From assembly GCA_965649825.1 (NCBI GenBank), contig OZ287699.1:434001-498000 (forward strand): a DNA stretch of 64,000 nt. Direction: 5' to 3'. Below the pieces are notes generated by a model. That model saw only the letters and a program-made list of their open reading frames with translations, did no database searches and was not told the origin of the DNA. Each line of letters begins with the position of its first letter. The stretch's first letter is position 1. Positions 20,189 to 30,712 of this stretch are shown here, in pieces. Source of the DNA: Penicillus capitatus. Taxonomy: Eukaryota > Chlorophyta. The position numbers were made by a program, and so were the translations under genes.

Positions 20189-21311
20189 TCGTCGCCGATG
20201 ACGTCCGCGGTGCTCCGGCTGTCACATCACTCGAAGCGTCACGACCCGGAATCGTGCGCTTTGCTCGCTGTCCATTGTGTGGCATTTCTTGCGTTTGTAG
20301 TGAACCACGTCTTTGTTAGTTGTCGGGAAGAAATCGTATCAAGGCAATCGTGGGCTTTTCTGTTCATCTTCGGCATACGTTTCTTCTGCGATGCGTTGGG
20401 CATTGAGCTGAGTCGGACGCCGAGTGTACGGACTATGTGCGATTTGATGAAAGGGATTGTGTGTGCTCTGTGGGTCAGATGCTCTTCTTCGATCACACCT
20501 TTCTCGCATCCTATAACGAATCGGCGTCGACAGTAACGGGCGGTTATATGCGGAAATGCTAAAGGGCTTCAGAGTTGGCAATCTGGGCGTGGCGTCGATC
20601 GAATGACGGGTTGTTGCGGACTGATTCGTAAACGAAAGTTCGATTCAAATTCGTTGGCTCTGTCGAGTGCCGACGCTAACGAGGCAATTCCGGATGAGCC
20701 GAATAACGGTTTTCCTTTCTGTGCGATCTGCGATCTCGAGAGGTTAATCGAAACGCTACGATACTTATACCGACATCGCTTCTCGACAGTGCGTCTCGGC
20801 GAAATATCTCCGTGACTTTTAAGAAATCATTCAACGTGAGAACGGCAGGCAGGAATGGAGATAGTTGAGTGCCGCTCTTGGACACGAAGACGCCGTCGTG
20901 TTTCCAAACGATGTCGCATCGACTAGGCTTTCTAGACTGGGTTCTGCACAAACCGTATCTCGCTTTTTACCATCGAAACGTAGAGCGATTAAATGCTGCA
21001 GCTCCGCGGATCACTTAGATCTGTGCTGGCAATGCAAAGCGTGTGCGATAGGGTTGGCCTTTTTGGATGACGCCTGCTGGGTTTCTCTCGATCGTCTATT
21101 GGTATATAGACTCCGATGGATCGAATCCAGTTGGATGAAAGCATGCGGTGATCAAGTATTGCTTCGACAGGATGGGGCAGGATATCTCAGACTGGTACGA
21201 ATGCTCATCGAGAGTGAGACCTTTGGATTCTGCTGATCATGGCTATTGCATTTGCAAGTATGCCGACAAGACTTTTGATCCTAGGCGACACAGATCTTCA
21301 ATTTTACAACT
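20189..21311. other. Unassigned region between DRG2 and a disrupted gene
   Basis: About 1.1 kb. Frames at 20198-20536 and 20603-20815 (plus) are open but show no known motif or clear splice structure. No RNA gene or repeat recognised. Confidence 0.4.
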
Positions 21312-21459
21312 CTAGTTTGAACCTTCCCTGTAACGTGTCTAGTAAAGAAGAGATCATGTAAATGAGTCTGTCGGCCATCAGAAACGCGGATTTGAAATCC
21401 GAATAGGTAAGAGAATAAACCGCGTTGGCCACAGGTAAGTACAAAGCTGAGAGGGGATG

Positions 21460-21464
21460 GATGC
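21460..21464. repeat. Target-site duplication GATGC (left copy)
   Basis: GATGC directly precedes the left LTR of element 2 and is repeated at 27876-27880 directly after the right LTR. Confidence 0.93.
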
Positions 21465-21613
21465 TGTGCTATTTGCACCGCGAACGCGAAAATCGCGGTG
21501 AAACACAAAACCCTAGCGAACTTTTTTAAAGGGACGCTCTGTCGTTTTTCGCGACAATTTATCTTCTATCATTATGTCCCATCCGTCTCTGTCGCGAGCG
21601 TCTGTCGCTCACA
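21465..21613 (-). repeat. 3' LTR of element 2 (149 bp)
   Basis: Identical to 27727-27875. The last codons of pol (stop at 21572) lie inside it. Contains the inverted repeat CCGCGA/TCGCGG near its 3' (left) end. Confidence 0.93.
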
Positions 21614-24335
21614 CGCTTCCCTGCGCCAATACTTCACTAAGTCGTCGCCATGCACTACTTGGCTTCTTCCATTCTTAGAAACCAAGTATCGTCGGGAGGA
21701 GAGGCGAGCGGTGATGACGTGCGGACCGCTCCACCAGGGATCCAGTTTGCGACGTCCCTTGTGAAGGTAAATCAACACCTCGGATCCGATCTCTAACGGC
21801 ATCTGGCGCCTCCCTTGTCGACGGCTATTTCGATATGCCCTCTGTTGTCGCGTACGAACCACAGCTTGTTGTCGGGCTTTATCCAATGCCATACCCGGAT
21901 TCCCTTCCGACTGTCCCAATCCGAACATAAGCTCTTTCGGCCTATATCCAGTCACGGAATGTTTTGTAGTGTTGTATATACCCACAGCTTCGGAAATCGA
22001 ACGGCGCCAGGGCGAGTTGCTCGTGCTCATCATTCTCCTTATCCTACGTAGAATGGTCTGGATCGCACGTTCCACTAGTCCGTTCGAAGCTTGGTGATGA
22101 GGGGCGGCCATCACATGTCGAATCTGATTTCTGCCACAGAAATTACTGAATTCGCTCGAACGCAGCGCGGCTCCAGCATCTGATATGATCGTTTCCGGAG
22201 TCGAATGTCGATTGATCCAATGTCGAACGAGCTTCATCACGGATCGGATGCTAGTGTCCGGCACAATCACTGTTTCTACGAAACGGGTTAATCCGTCAAT
22301 CGCCACCCCGACGTATCCTCCAGCGCTTCGGCTCTGTGCCGGGAACGGTCCCATAAAATCGATCCCCACGACTTGAGCGGGGCGAATGGCTTCAACGGAA
22401 CCAAATGACTCCTGTGGGACTCGCTTCTGCCACTTCTGGCAAGCATCACAAGACTTGAGAATAGTCCTAATGTCCTTGAACATTCCCTTGTATGACTTCC
22501 CTCGCCGGCGAAGCTCATCCGCGACTGCGGCGGGTCCTACATGGCCTCGGTTGTGTACGTCCTCAATGAACCTTCTGCGCTCTAGTGTCAATGTCGGTAT
22601 CTTTCCCGTCGGAACCTCGGGGGAATCGATTGCGTGTATCCTTCGTTGGAGATAGGTGGATCGTGACAGAAGGTCCGCAGCAGTGTTCTCAACGCCTGGG
22701 ATGAACTTGACACTCGGGTTAAACTGCAAAATCTGATCCAGTCTGCGGAGGACAATCGGGCTGCAATTGTCAGGAGACATGGCGCGAAAGGCTGCCCAGT
22801 TGTCGGTGTACACCTCGACGGGGCAGTGTGCGATGTAGCCCTCAAACGCACGGAGGGCCAGCAAGATAGCGTCGATTTCTGCCTCGCTGGAATGTGCCCA
22901 AGTCTTCGACGAAGACTTGCTGAACATCGCCACAGGTTTGTCATCCGATAAAAGAACAGCCCCATACCCCGTTGAGCTAGCATCAGAAATCACGGTCCAC
23001 TTCCCATTCTTTTGGGGGAAGCTAAGCACATGCCACTCAGTCTGGGTCCTCTCTATTACTTCATTCCACACTCTGCGAAACTCTTCTGTTCTGAAGGCAT
23101 CCGGAGGCTTTCCTTGATACTGTCGCAGCGGGGCGACGATGGCATGCTGATGACCTTGGAATCTGACCAGTTGGTTCAACAGACCAAACACGACCCGCAA
23201 CTCTTTTGTGTTGTTCGGTATACAGAGGTCTGAGAGCTTTTTAATGAGGCCCGAGGATGGTCGGAGGCCGTCGCGCCCGATCTCAATCCCGAGGAACTCG
23301 ACAGCCGGACGTTTTAAACGGATTTTCTGCGGGTTGCAACACCATCCGTGAGCCGATAAGGCCTGAAAAATCACCCCCAACGCAGTATCATGAGATTCCT
23401 CGGTCTGGGTACCCAGTAATATGTCGTCAACATAGGCTCGAATCACTGCATCCGGAGGCAACTTTGGAGCTATTTCGGCCATCGTCATGTTGAGAGCCGT
23501 CGTGAAATGCGTCCCCGAATGAATCCAACCGAACGGTACTCGCTTAAATCTGTACCATTGACCTTGCAGCTCGAAACCGAAATACTGTCGAATTGACTCA
23601 TCGAGAGGTATCTGCATATATCCCTTCGCCAGGTCAATTGTACTCCAAACCTCTCGTTCAGGTACTGATTCGATTGTCTTCATTCTGTCTAAAGCGTTGG
23701 CTTGTAGTGCGAGCGAAGCTGCATTCAATAGACGAAAATCATGGACCAAACGGGACTTCCCGTTTGGGGACGTCACTATGATCATCGGGGTGACAACTGT
23801 TGGCCGGGTCTTGACCGTCTCGATAACGTCTAGGTCAAGGAGATCTCTTACCATCGGTCGCATTTTGTCACACTCTGCTTGCGAATGAAATCTCAGCTTA
23901 AGTCGGCTCCAATCGACATTTTCGCGCAATCCTGCATCTGTGACTGCATAGTGGGTCGTCATCCCGATGCCGTCGCGAAGCACCTCCGGAAACTTCTTCT
24001 GCAGCTCTTCCATGACCGTACAGGTGGCGATAACCGCCCGCTTTGCTGGGCGATTGCGTTCAATGGGAACTATCTCTCCTGACACTCGGTGAAGGAACAC
24101 TGACGTCTCTTGGGGGACTAGAAAGCCGACGGCTCCGTTCTTTGCTCCCAGTTGCTGGGGTTCGCTTGAAAGATTGATGAAATGAACTTTCAAAGGTACC
24201 CCTCGCTGTCTCGTGGCTCCGATGACGGCTATTCCGGCCGGCAGATTTCCGGAACCCGATAGGAGCACTTCTCCGTTCATGACACTATATGGCAACTGGA
24301 CTGTCGTCATGTCCATCGGCTTGAGCACTAACGAT
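21572..24335 (-). CDS. Pol part of the element 2 polyprotein
   Basis: Reverse transcriptase with STIDLAKGYMQIPLD and YVDD at 23434-23423; RNase H (KWTVISDASSTGYGAVLLS); integrase zinc finger H-x-H/C-x-x-C (HNRGHVG ... CDACQKW), core Asp in VGIDFMGPF, Asp in IISDAGAA, Glu in GLVERAI, and a C-terminal DNA-binding tail of basic/aromatic residues. The frame enters directly from the gag-protease part; a LINE-like insertion at 24335/24336 separates them. The sequence is well diverged from element 1, so the two belong to different lineages. Confidence 0.92.
24321..24335. repeat. Target-site duplication of the nested insertion (left copy)
   Basis: TTGAGCACTAACGAT here and again at 25965-25979. It encodes part of the element 2 polyprotein (Ser-Leu-Val-Leu) on both sides, which fixes the insertion point within the Gypsy frame. 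Confidence 0.93.
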
Positions 24336-24409
24336 TTTTCGTACGACACTTTCGTTTTGCTACGTCAAAACCCTTGCCGAACGAAGGTGCCCGAACACGC
24401 GCTTTACGT

Positions 24410-25825
24410 ATGATGCAGCCCTCCGGTTCGTCGTCCGCAGGCCCTGACACCGCCCCCGACCCAGTGCGCACGGCGGTGGCTCAAGCGGCCCACACGGTCA
24501 GGTACCGCCGCGATCTGCGCCGGACCCCCGAGGTGCTCGAGGCAATGAGCAAGAAGGAGCTTATCCTCGTCAACACCGCTCTACAGGCCTGCCCTACCCA
24601 CATCGCTGCGACCGTGGAACCAGCTACGCTTGTCTCGAAGATTCGCGCCTACCTGGCGGCGCACTCAGAGAAGGACGCAGCCCAGCTGATGCTAGTGCAC
24701 AGACTCGAGAACATGCGCAACCAGCTCCTCCTGGCGCCCGAAGCCCCAGAACTGCCACGATCGGGAGAATCGCACACGTCTGCTCTCTGCCGCACCCGCC
24801 ACTCCGTTCCGCCGAGCCAACTCCTTCGAGCATGCTCAGATGACATCCGCGCCTCCATCAGACAACTCGAGCACATCACAGAGACGCTCGATCTCGAAGC
24901 CCTTGAGAAACCGACCATCCAGGCCATCTCCAAGCTACAGGAGGTCCAGAACTGCATGCTGTTCTACCACAGCATCACGGATTGGTCACCGCCCGCCGAC
25001 CACTCCACGCCCCCTGCGCCTGCGGTCAGAGTCCAAGCAGCGACAGAAGCTAGCAGCGCTGCCCCCAGATCGTATCGGGAGGCCGCCCGAAAGACCCTGC
25101 CCACGAAGACCCCTGAACAGCAGCAACGGAACGCCCATGCAAGAGAACTGAGGAAGAAAACTCAGGAGCTCAAAGCGCAGATCAGATGCGATGAACGCAG
25201 CTTTCAGCTGTGTCCAGTGAAACTGCAGGGAGATCGACCGTCGTTCCGCCAGCTCGGCATCAGTCTGGAGCGAAAGCTCCAGATCAGGAATCTCAAGGAA
25301 TACGTGGAAGACATCCGCACAGATCACGGAGGCCGCTACTACGTGCAAATCCGTGCTGACCTGCGAGAGTCCTTCGAGAAATCACTTGATCGCTGCCTGG
25401 AATGCGCCGGTGACACTTGGGATCTGGAACTGGACGACCTGGGTACCTTTACTGTCAACAATCCGTATCTCTCGCCCACCAAAGACAAGGTCCCAGTGGT
25501 CATCAGCAACGTAGACCTGGACATTGACCCGGATGATGCCATCACTGCCATTGCGGAACAGAATGCTTCCCGTTGGAAAATTCCGGCGGATGAACTGGAA
25601 GGAAAGCACCTCGCAGCTCCACACCGATTGAATCGCCGCAAACGCGATCCGGCCGGACAGCCCCTCCCGGAATGGACACCCAGCAGGAACGTGAAGGTCT
25701 TCGTGTCGAAGACCCTCTTCGAGCTACTGAAGGATCCCAAGACCGCGTTCGCTACGCTAGACTACATGGTACTACCAATCCGTTCATTTACACGGCCTCC
25801 CAGGTCCCATCAAAGAGTTCCCTGA
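24410..25825 (+). CDS. ORF1/Gag-like protein of the nested LINE
   Basis: The first ATG at 24410 opens a 471-residue frame, stop TGA 25823-25825. The N-terminal half is Pro/Ala/Ser-rich with helical segments. The middle is basic with a coiled-coil-like stretch (HARELRKKTQELKAQI). The C-terminal third has alternating strands and helices (VPVVISNVDLDIDPDDAITA) reminiscent of the RRM-like fold in ORF1 proteins of I/Jockey-type LINEs. No zinc knuckle follows; the last few residues before the stop may mark where an ORF1-ORF2 deletion joined 3' UTR. Expected role: binding element RNA. The ORF1 identity rests on context more than on a motif. Confidence 0.7.
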   Translation: MMQPSGSSSAGPDTAPDPVRTAVAQAAHTVRYRRDLRRTPEVLEAMSKKELILVNTALQACPTHIAATVEPATLVSKIRAYLAAHSEKDAAQLMLVHRLENMRNQLLLAPEAPELPRSGESHTSALCRTRHSVPPSQLLRACSDDIRASIRQLEHITETLDLEALEKPTIQAISKLQEVQNCMLFYHSITDWSPPADHSTPPAPAVRVQAATEASSAAPRSYREAARKTLPTKTPEQQQRNAHARELRKKTQELKAQIRCDERSFQLCPVKLQGDRPSFRQLGISLERKLQIRNLKEYVEDIRTDHGGRYYVQIRADLRESFEKSLDRCLECAGDTWDLELDDLGTFTVNNPYLSPTKDKVPVVISNVDLDIDPDDAITAIAEQNASRWKIPADELEGKHLAAPHRLNRRKRDPAGQPLPEWTPSRNVKVFVSKTLFELLKDPKTAFATLDYMVLPIRSFTRPPRSHQRVP

Positions 25826-25943
25826 ATCTCACTACAGTTCATTTCATGCATGCTTCTGCTCTGGTCTTGCTCTGCATCGCCTAAACTTGGTTTAAGACCT
25901 CTCCTCTGATGTTTAACTTGAAAAGGGGATGTAAGAAGCGCCA

Positions 25944-25964
25944 ATTTTATTATTATTATTATTA
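25944..25964 (+). repeat. (ATT)n 3' tail of the nested LINE
   Basis: A run of ATT triplets ends at the right target duplication. Read from the minus strand it adds a string of Asn codons to the interrupted Gypsy frame. Confidence 0.93.
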
Positions 25965-25979
25965 TTGAGCACTAACGAT

Positions 25980-27727
25980 CGGCCGAGGGGTAAGAAAACA
26001 GCGTTCTCCCGTCGGAATGGCTTTGCCGTCCTAGTCTCATCTTCCCGTATCACCAGATCATTTTTGTCAGGTCGTCTTTGTCGATCTTCGGATTCCACGT
26101 CGACTTGACTCTTAACCGCAGAGCATGGAATAAGTTCCCCATTCTCAATGCGTAATGCATCGGATACACAGTCAATGATGGCACCAAATGCAGTGAGAGT
26201 TGGTTTCCCAATCAAAGGCTGCGATGCTGAGGATGAGACTTCAAATTGCACCTTTCTAGTCTCACGGCCGATCGTAGTCCATAAGTCCGTCACACCCGAT
26301 GTCCTCTCCACTTGACCATTGAAGGCTTGGAGAGACTTTGCTCCGGAGGGATCGACGGGCCACCCTTGCTTTCGAACCAAGCGCAAAGGTATCACACTGC
26401 GAGCAGCGCCAGTATCGACCAGCATCCGCGTCTTCCTTTGAGTATCCCGGGTTTGACCAAGATTGACGGTGAGATGCAAGAGTGGGAGCCCCTCTTCAAC
26501 GGCAGAACTCTTCATCGTCGCCGCATTAGTCGCCGTATGCGTCGAAGGCATGGTATACTCAGAACCACTCTTCTCCTTACAATCGCGTTTACGATGTCCG
26601 TATTTTCCGCATCTAAAACAATGTCCGTGAAACTGCTTTGCTTTGCCGGCAGTATCGTCCATCTTCTTCGTCATGTTCACAACTTCGCCCTCGCGTTCTT
26701 CATACGCTGGATCTTCGGGATCGACCAGATCTGCGTTGTACGGATCGACCACGGAATCTTCCTCCTGTCCGATGTGCCCGATGTGATGCCTGTGACCTGA
26801 TCTTGGTCTCTTCACATTACTCCACGTGTGGTATCGAGTCGCTAAGGCTTGTAGTTCTTCGAAATCGAGGAGATTGTAATCCGCGTTGTTCCTGAGGTAG
26901 CTTACAAACTCTGGTTCGAGCTTCGCCATCACCACATTCATGGCGCGCCTCATGCTCACTCCTTCACACTGTCCGAAATAGACGACTCTGCAACGGTTGA
27001 CAAAGGCCAAGGCCGATTCGGTCTCCCCGCGGCGCAACTCAACCAAGTATTGCACGCGGTCTGGCACGTCCTCCACTCCCCCATGCAGACGCTCCAAGCG
27101 CGCGGCTACAGCCTTCCACATCTCCTCACCGCGCGATGCAACGTCAGCTCTTGCTCCCTTTGTGTTAGGAGGTAAGGGGCCACCTCCTGTATATGCCACA
27201 CAGACCGAACGAATATCGGCGGTCACTGAGTCGCCGAATGGCGTCGTCTCATCGAAATGCGCTGTCAAGGCTCTAACCCGTTGAAATGGGTCCACTATCT
27301 CAAATTCCAGCTTCGCGATAGTCTGCCGATGTGTTCGGACTGTCCATTCGCTCAATCGTCGGTTCCTACCGACGCGGCGCTCTGAATCATAAGGCCATGG
27401 CTGCGATAGTGCAAGCGCGACTCCGTCTTCACGATTACAGGTCGCCGGCTCGAAAGATAAATCTTTCCGTCTCCATCTCCATATAACAAGCAGTGCGCCT
27501 CCGATGGAGAGGATAGTCATAACCGTCAAAGCGCTAAACACCCAAAGCAGCCATTTTGCGTTCGCCCAACGAGACGACATAAATTCTTCGTCCTCATCGA
27601 CCGGGCAGTAGTCTTCGTCGCCGCCTCTAGGACTATCGGCCGGCTCCCAGAGCCAACCGACGAAGAGTCTCCCGAGGGTAGTGGCTACTAGAGTGGCCAC
27701 TACAGTTACAACTCGCTCCGAAACCAT
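25980..27727 (-). CDS. Gag-protease part of the element 2 polyprotein
   Basis: Starts at ATG 27727-27725, whose A is the last base of the 5' LTR and whose TG opens the primer-binding site. The N terminus has membrane-like segments (VVATLVATTLGRLFVGWL; LLWVFSALTVMTILSIGGAL). A Gag capsid-like helical region follows, then a CCHC knuckle CFRCGKYGHRKRDC (about residue 367) and an aspartic protease MLVDTGAARSVI (about residue 434). The frame runs into the LINE tail after the codons Ser-Leu-Val-Leu; before that insertion it continued straight into pol, giving a single protein of about 1,503 residues. Confidence 0.9.
27713..27726 (-). promoter_or_regulatory. Primer-binding site of element 2
   Basis: On the minus strand TGGTTTCGGAGCGA follows the 5' LTR immediately. 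It is identical to the element 1 site although the two internal regions are otherwise unlike and the reading frames differ. Confidence 0.82.
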
Positions 27728-27875
27728 GTGCTATTTGCACCGCGAACGCGAAAATCGCGGTGAAACACAAAACCCTAGCGAACTTTTTTAAAGGGACGCT
27801 CTGTCGTTTTTCGCGACAATTTATCTTCTATCATTATGTCCCATCCGTCTCTGTCGCGAGCGTCTGTCGCTCACA
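27727..27875 (-). repeat. 5' LTR of element 2 (149 bp)
   Basis: Identical to the left LTR; followed by the right GATGC at 27876-27880. Confidence 0.93.
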
Positions 27876-28686
27876 GATGCGTTGCAAGAGATGATTGGCG
27901 TGAGGAGCTTTGTATCGATGCTCGATTCTTTTTAGGTTCATTTCTTTCTTCGAAACGCGTACACACTCTAGACAGCCATTGCAAATCACTCCCTATCAGC
28001 TCAAACATAGGAGGCGTCGTGTTGGCCGGATTTATTGGGGTCCCAATGGAATTTGCGGCATGCGCTGTGTCGACGCCGTGGAGAGACGCTCGAACGAAAG
28101 TGTGCAGAGGGATGTGACTAAAGGAAGGTGTACTTTCGACGACAATTTTTTTCGCCGACTGTGCCCGATCGGCAACGATGCCACGTCGATTCAATCAACG
28201 GTATGTCAGATGGTTTTCGGCCTCCGATACGGGCACGTCTTTCACCCCAACCACTTCATCTCTGGAATCATCAATGTCAGTAAAACGCTGAATTCATAAA
28301 AAGCGTACAGACACGATAGCGTACCTTGCAGGCGATGCATAGAGTACGAACAGCATTTGTGCGTACATCAATGTGTTTACCGGAGGAATGAAATCCCTGT
28401 ATTGCGCGACCTGGAGCAATCCAGGCTGTAAAGGATGTGACAGCACGGAAGGGAGAAGATGGGTTACTTACTGCATCATGGTGCATGTACGGTAAGAAGA
28501 AACAGAATCGACGACGCCCTGGACAATGAACATCCAGAATCGTCAATCAACGCCATCGGCATGCCATCCACTCGACACTCAGCCGCCGCTTTTTCTTCCG
28601 TCGCCGCTGTATCGACCATCCCGACATTGTACGAGATCACGTTTTGTAGACGACGACTGTACGCACCGGCGACGGTTGGCCTCTTC

Positions 28687-29604
28687 ATGGAGCTCGATGA
28701 ACGACAGAAGGAAGGAGACGTCCACACGGCGAAGGTCATACTGCTCGGTGACGGCGGAACAGGTGTCGACCCTATCATCCACGAGACGTGTCCCTATCAC
28801 GCGTACAGGAAAAACGACGTTCCTCAGGCGCTTCGTCGTCAAAGACTTTGAACCGACCTACGAGCGTAAGAAGATAGATCGCCTAAGACGCGGCATTAAT
28901 GTCCGAGTGTATCCGTGTGGGTCTAGCAACGATTGGCGTCCACGTCACGCCAATCACCTTCGACACGTCCGTTGGCCAACGGTTACGCTTTGACTGCTGG
29001 GATTCTAGTGGACAAGAACGACTTGGAACAAACAGAGATGCCTACTATCGCGAAGCGATCTACGCGATACTCTTTTTCGATGTTCAGTCCAGACTGACCT
29101 ACAAGAATTGCCCTGCATGGTATCGTGATGCCAAGCGGTTCAGTCAATTCTATCCAAGCACATTTCTGATCTGACTATGTCGTGCCTAGAGTCGAGAGTG
29201 ATGTTGAAATTGTCTTGGTCGGAAACAAAGTCGATGTATCTCAGCGTCAAGTGAAGGCCAAACAAGTCGCCTTTCACAGGTAAGATCGAGACGTGAGAAA
29301 GGGCCCGTCTGAGAGGCCCCTTCCATGAAGGAAAGTAGAGATTCCGTACATAGAAATGTCTGCCAAGAGCAACTACAATGTGTACAAGCCCTTTCAGCAT
29401 TTTGCAAAGAGTTGGCTAAAGTACTGAATGAACATTCATGAACCATCGGGCGACACAGATGCTGACAGGGACGAGAGTGTGGAGCTCTGCGAAGGAACAG
29501 CACTGGTGGAGCCCGATATCGAAATAGATGTTCAGATGTTGAGGAAGGAGGGAGAGGATCGCGAGGGTCGCTCCTCTGGCGAGATGCCCGATGTCAGCAC
29601 CTAG
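28687..29604 (+). CDS. Ran-type small GTPase (divergent)
   Basis: Exons split by introns of about 45-70 nt. G1 is [14 protein letters not shown], interrupted by an intron inside the P-loop. Then comes [18 protein letters not shown] (Ran-like effector region), G3 region [32 protein letters not shown]4 [20 protein letters not shown] (the Ran-specific KVKAK pattern) and G5 [13 protein letters not shown]. An acidic C-terminal tail (LVEPDIEID ... [15 protein letters not shown]) matches Ran's C-terminal switch. Ran drives nucleocytoplasmic transport and spindle assembly. The switch II core is DSSGQERL where Ran normally has DTAGQEKF, and other conserved sites differ, so it may be a divergent paralogue rather than the main Ran. 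The last splice junction is uncertain. Confidence 0.82.
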
Positions 29605-29926
29605 AAGGAATTTTTGAAGGATACTACAGTTGCTGTTTCGTTATGCCTCGAGGCCATTTGATCGTAGAGCATCTATGACGTGAGGATTCCTTCAATCTAA
29701 AAGAGGTCAAACATGACAACAACATTGAAAGCAATTGGTCTGCTTCGCCCGTCGTGGAATCGGAAGTGACATCAACCGAGCGTCCTTTTGAATGCCTAGC
29801 CGCGCTTAGACGCTGGAGCGCCGGTTATGTAACCGGCGTGTATGCCTCCGCATCATCCATTTGCGTTTCGTACTTTAAATTCAAGCGGTTGACAGACAAG
29901 ACAGACGAGGCTGCTCGCCAGCGACG
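29605..29926. other. Intergenic, nothing firm
   Basis: About 320 bases after the Ran gene; an open frame from 29754 has no ATG and no recognised motif. Confidence 0.35.
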
Positions 29927-30289
29927 ATGGAAGCGGCCGATTCGCCAACGATGCAGCGAACGGAGGCGATAATGACGACGCTCGGAGATCGAACCTCCTC
30001 TAGGTTTCTCGAATCACTGGACAGGATTCTTCGTACGATAGATTGGCCCCGAATCATCAAGGTCACCGAGGCAGTACTTAAACTAAACGTTCGATTCGTT
30101 TCGATGTTTGGACCTTTTTGCTGAGACGCATATACTTTCTTCACGTCGTTGATTCGGACCGTCGCTGTCGTGAAGCGGACCTACCATCCAGAGGCTGAGT
30201 CTATAGAGGCGTCGCGCAACCTTCTTCAGCAACATCGTCGCGCGAGTAAGGGCAAACGCAATCCTCCACCACACCATACGAGTGGGTAG
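29927..30289 (+). CDS. Possible small hypothetical gene
   Basis: The frame from ATG 29927 (including SSRFLESLDRILRTIDWPRI) may splice from GTCACC after IIK to CGG ACC TAC CAT CCA GAG, giving a basic end QQHRRASKGKRNPPPHHTSG and stop TAG near 30289. Composition is protein-like, but the inferred intron (about 106 nt) is longer than usual here and no family is recognised. Confidence 0.25.
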
Positions 30290-30712
30290 GAAACACCGCG
30301 TCCAACAGATAGCAGTCTGCTGCCCTCTGTGCTGTTGGTGTTTAACGTGGCTGTCTGCGTTCTTCGATGCCTCTTCACCACGCGTTGCTAGGCCTGTCTT
30401 GTCCGTTTTGCGCGTGGTCGAAGCATGACAGCCTGTCGTCTATTTAACGAACCGTCAAATTCCTGCTTCACGTCCGACTCAGGGTTCTTCGCGTTTTACT
30501 ATTCAATACATCCACTCGCGGGCTTTGTTTTCTTTTCGTGCTCCAACGCCTCGTTTATTTTTCGAGATGTCTTCAAGCAGCGACGCGGGTTCTAGGTACA
30601 CGTCTTGTCCTGTGTCTTGTTTACGTGGATGCGCTTTTTTGGTACGACGTTCGCGTGTGTAGGCGTGTTTCGGAGTCTACTGCAAGCAGCATATCCGACG
30701 AATTCTTCATCA

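Larger units (their letters stand above)
24336..25964 (+). mobile_element. ORF1-only LINE-like non-LTR retrotransposon nested in element 2
   Basis: A 1,629-bp plus-strand insertion bounded by a 15-bp target duplication and ending in an (ATT)n tail (25944-25964). Long variable target duplications and a simple-repeat 3' tail are the marks of target-primed insertion by non-LTR elements. It has a 74-bp leader, one gag-like ORF1 (24410-25825) and about 140 bp of 3' sequence. No reverse transcriptase or endonuclease is present, so it must move with enzymes from a complete relative, like HAL1-type half-LINEs in mammals. Its own ORF1 is intact. Confidence 0.88.
21465..27875 (-). mobile_element. Ty3/Gypsy-type LTR retrotransposon (element 2)
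   Basis: A complete element on the minus strand, 6,411 bp including a 1.6-kb nested insertion. LTRs 21465-21613 and 27727-27875 (149 bp, TGTG...CACA) are identical by eye, and a GATGC target duplication flanks it. Apart from the nested insertion, gag, protease, RT, RNase H and integrase form one frame: 27727-25980 plus 24335-21572 total 4,512 nt, a multiple of three. This is a very young insertion. Confidence 0.94.
21312..28486 (-). pseudogene. Hypothetical gene interrupted by element 2
   Basis: Minus strand. Exon 1 at 28486-28472 (MHHDA) ends at a perfect GTAAGT donor; a 46-nt intron leads to exon 2 at 28425-28325, including VAQYRDFIPPVNTLMYAQML. Further exons lie toward 27876 (GTPINPANTTPPMFELIGSD, and HRYKAPHANHLLQRI up to the insertion). 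If element 2 and one GATGC copy are removed, the last frame runs on into HPLSALYLPVANAVYSLTY and SAFLMADRLIYMISSLLD, with a stop near 21312. The joined tail looks like real protein, so the element appears to have broken a gene. No family is recognised and the middle splice sites are unsure. Confidence 0.42.
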
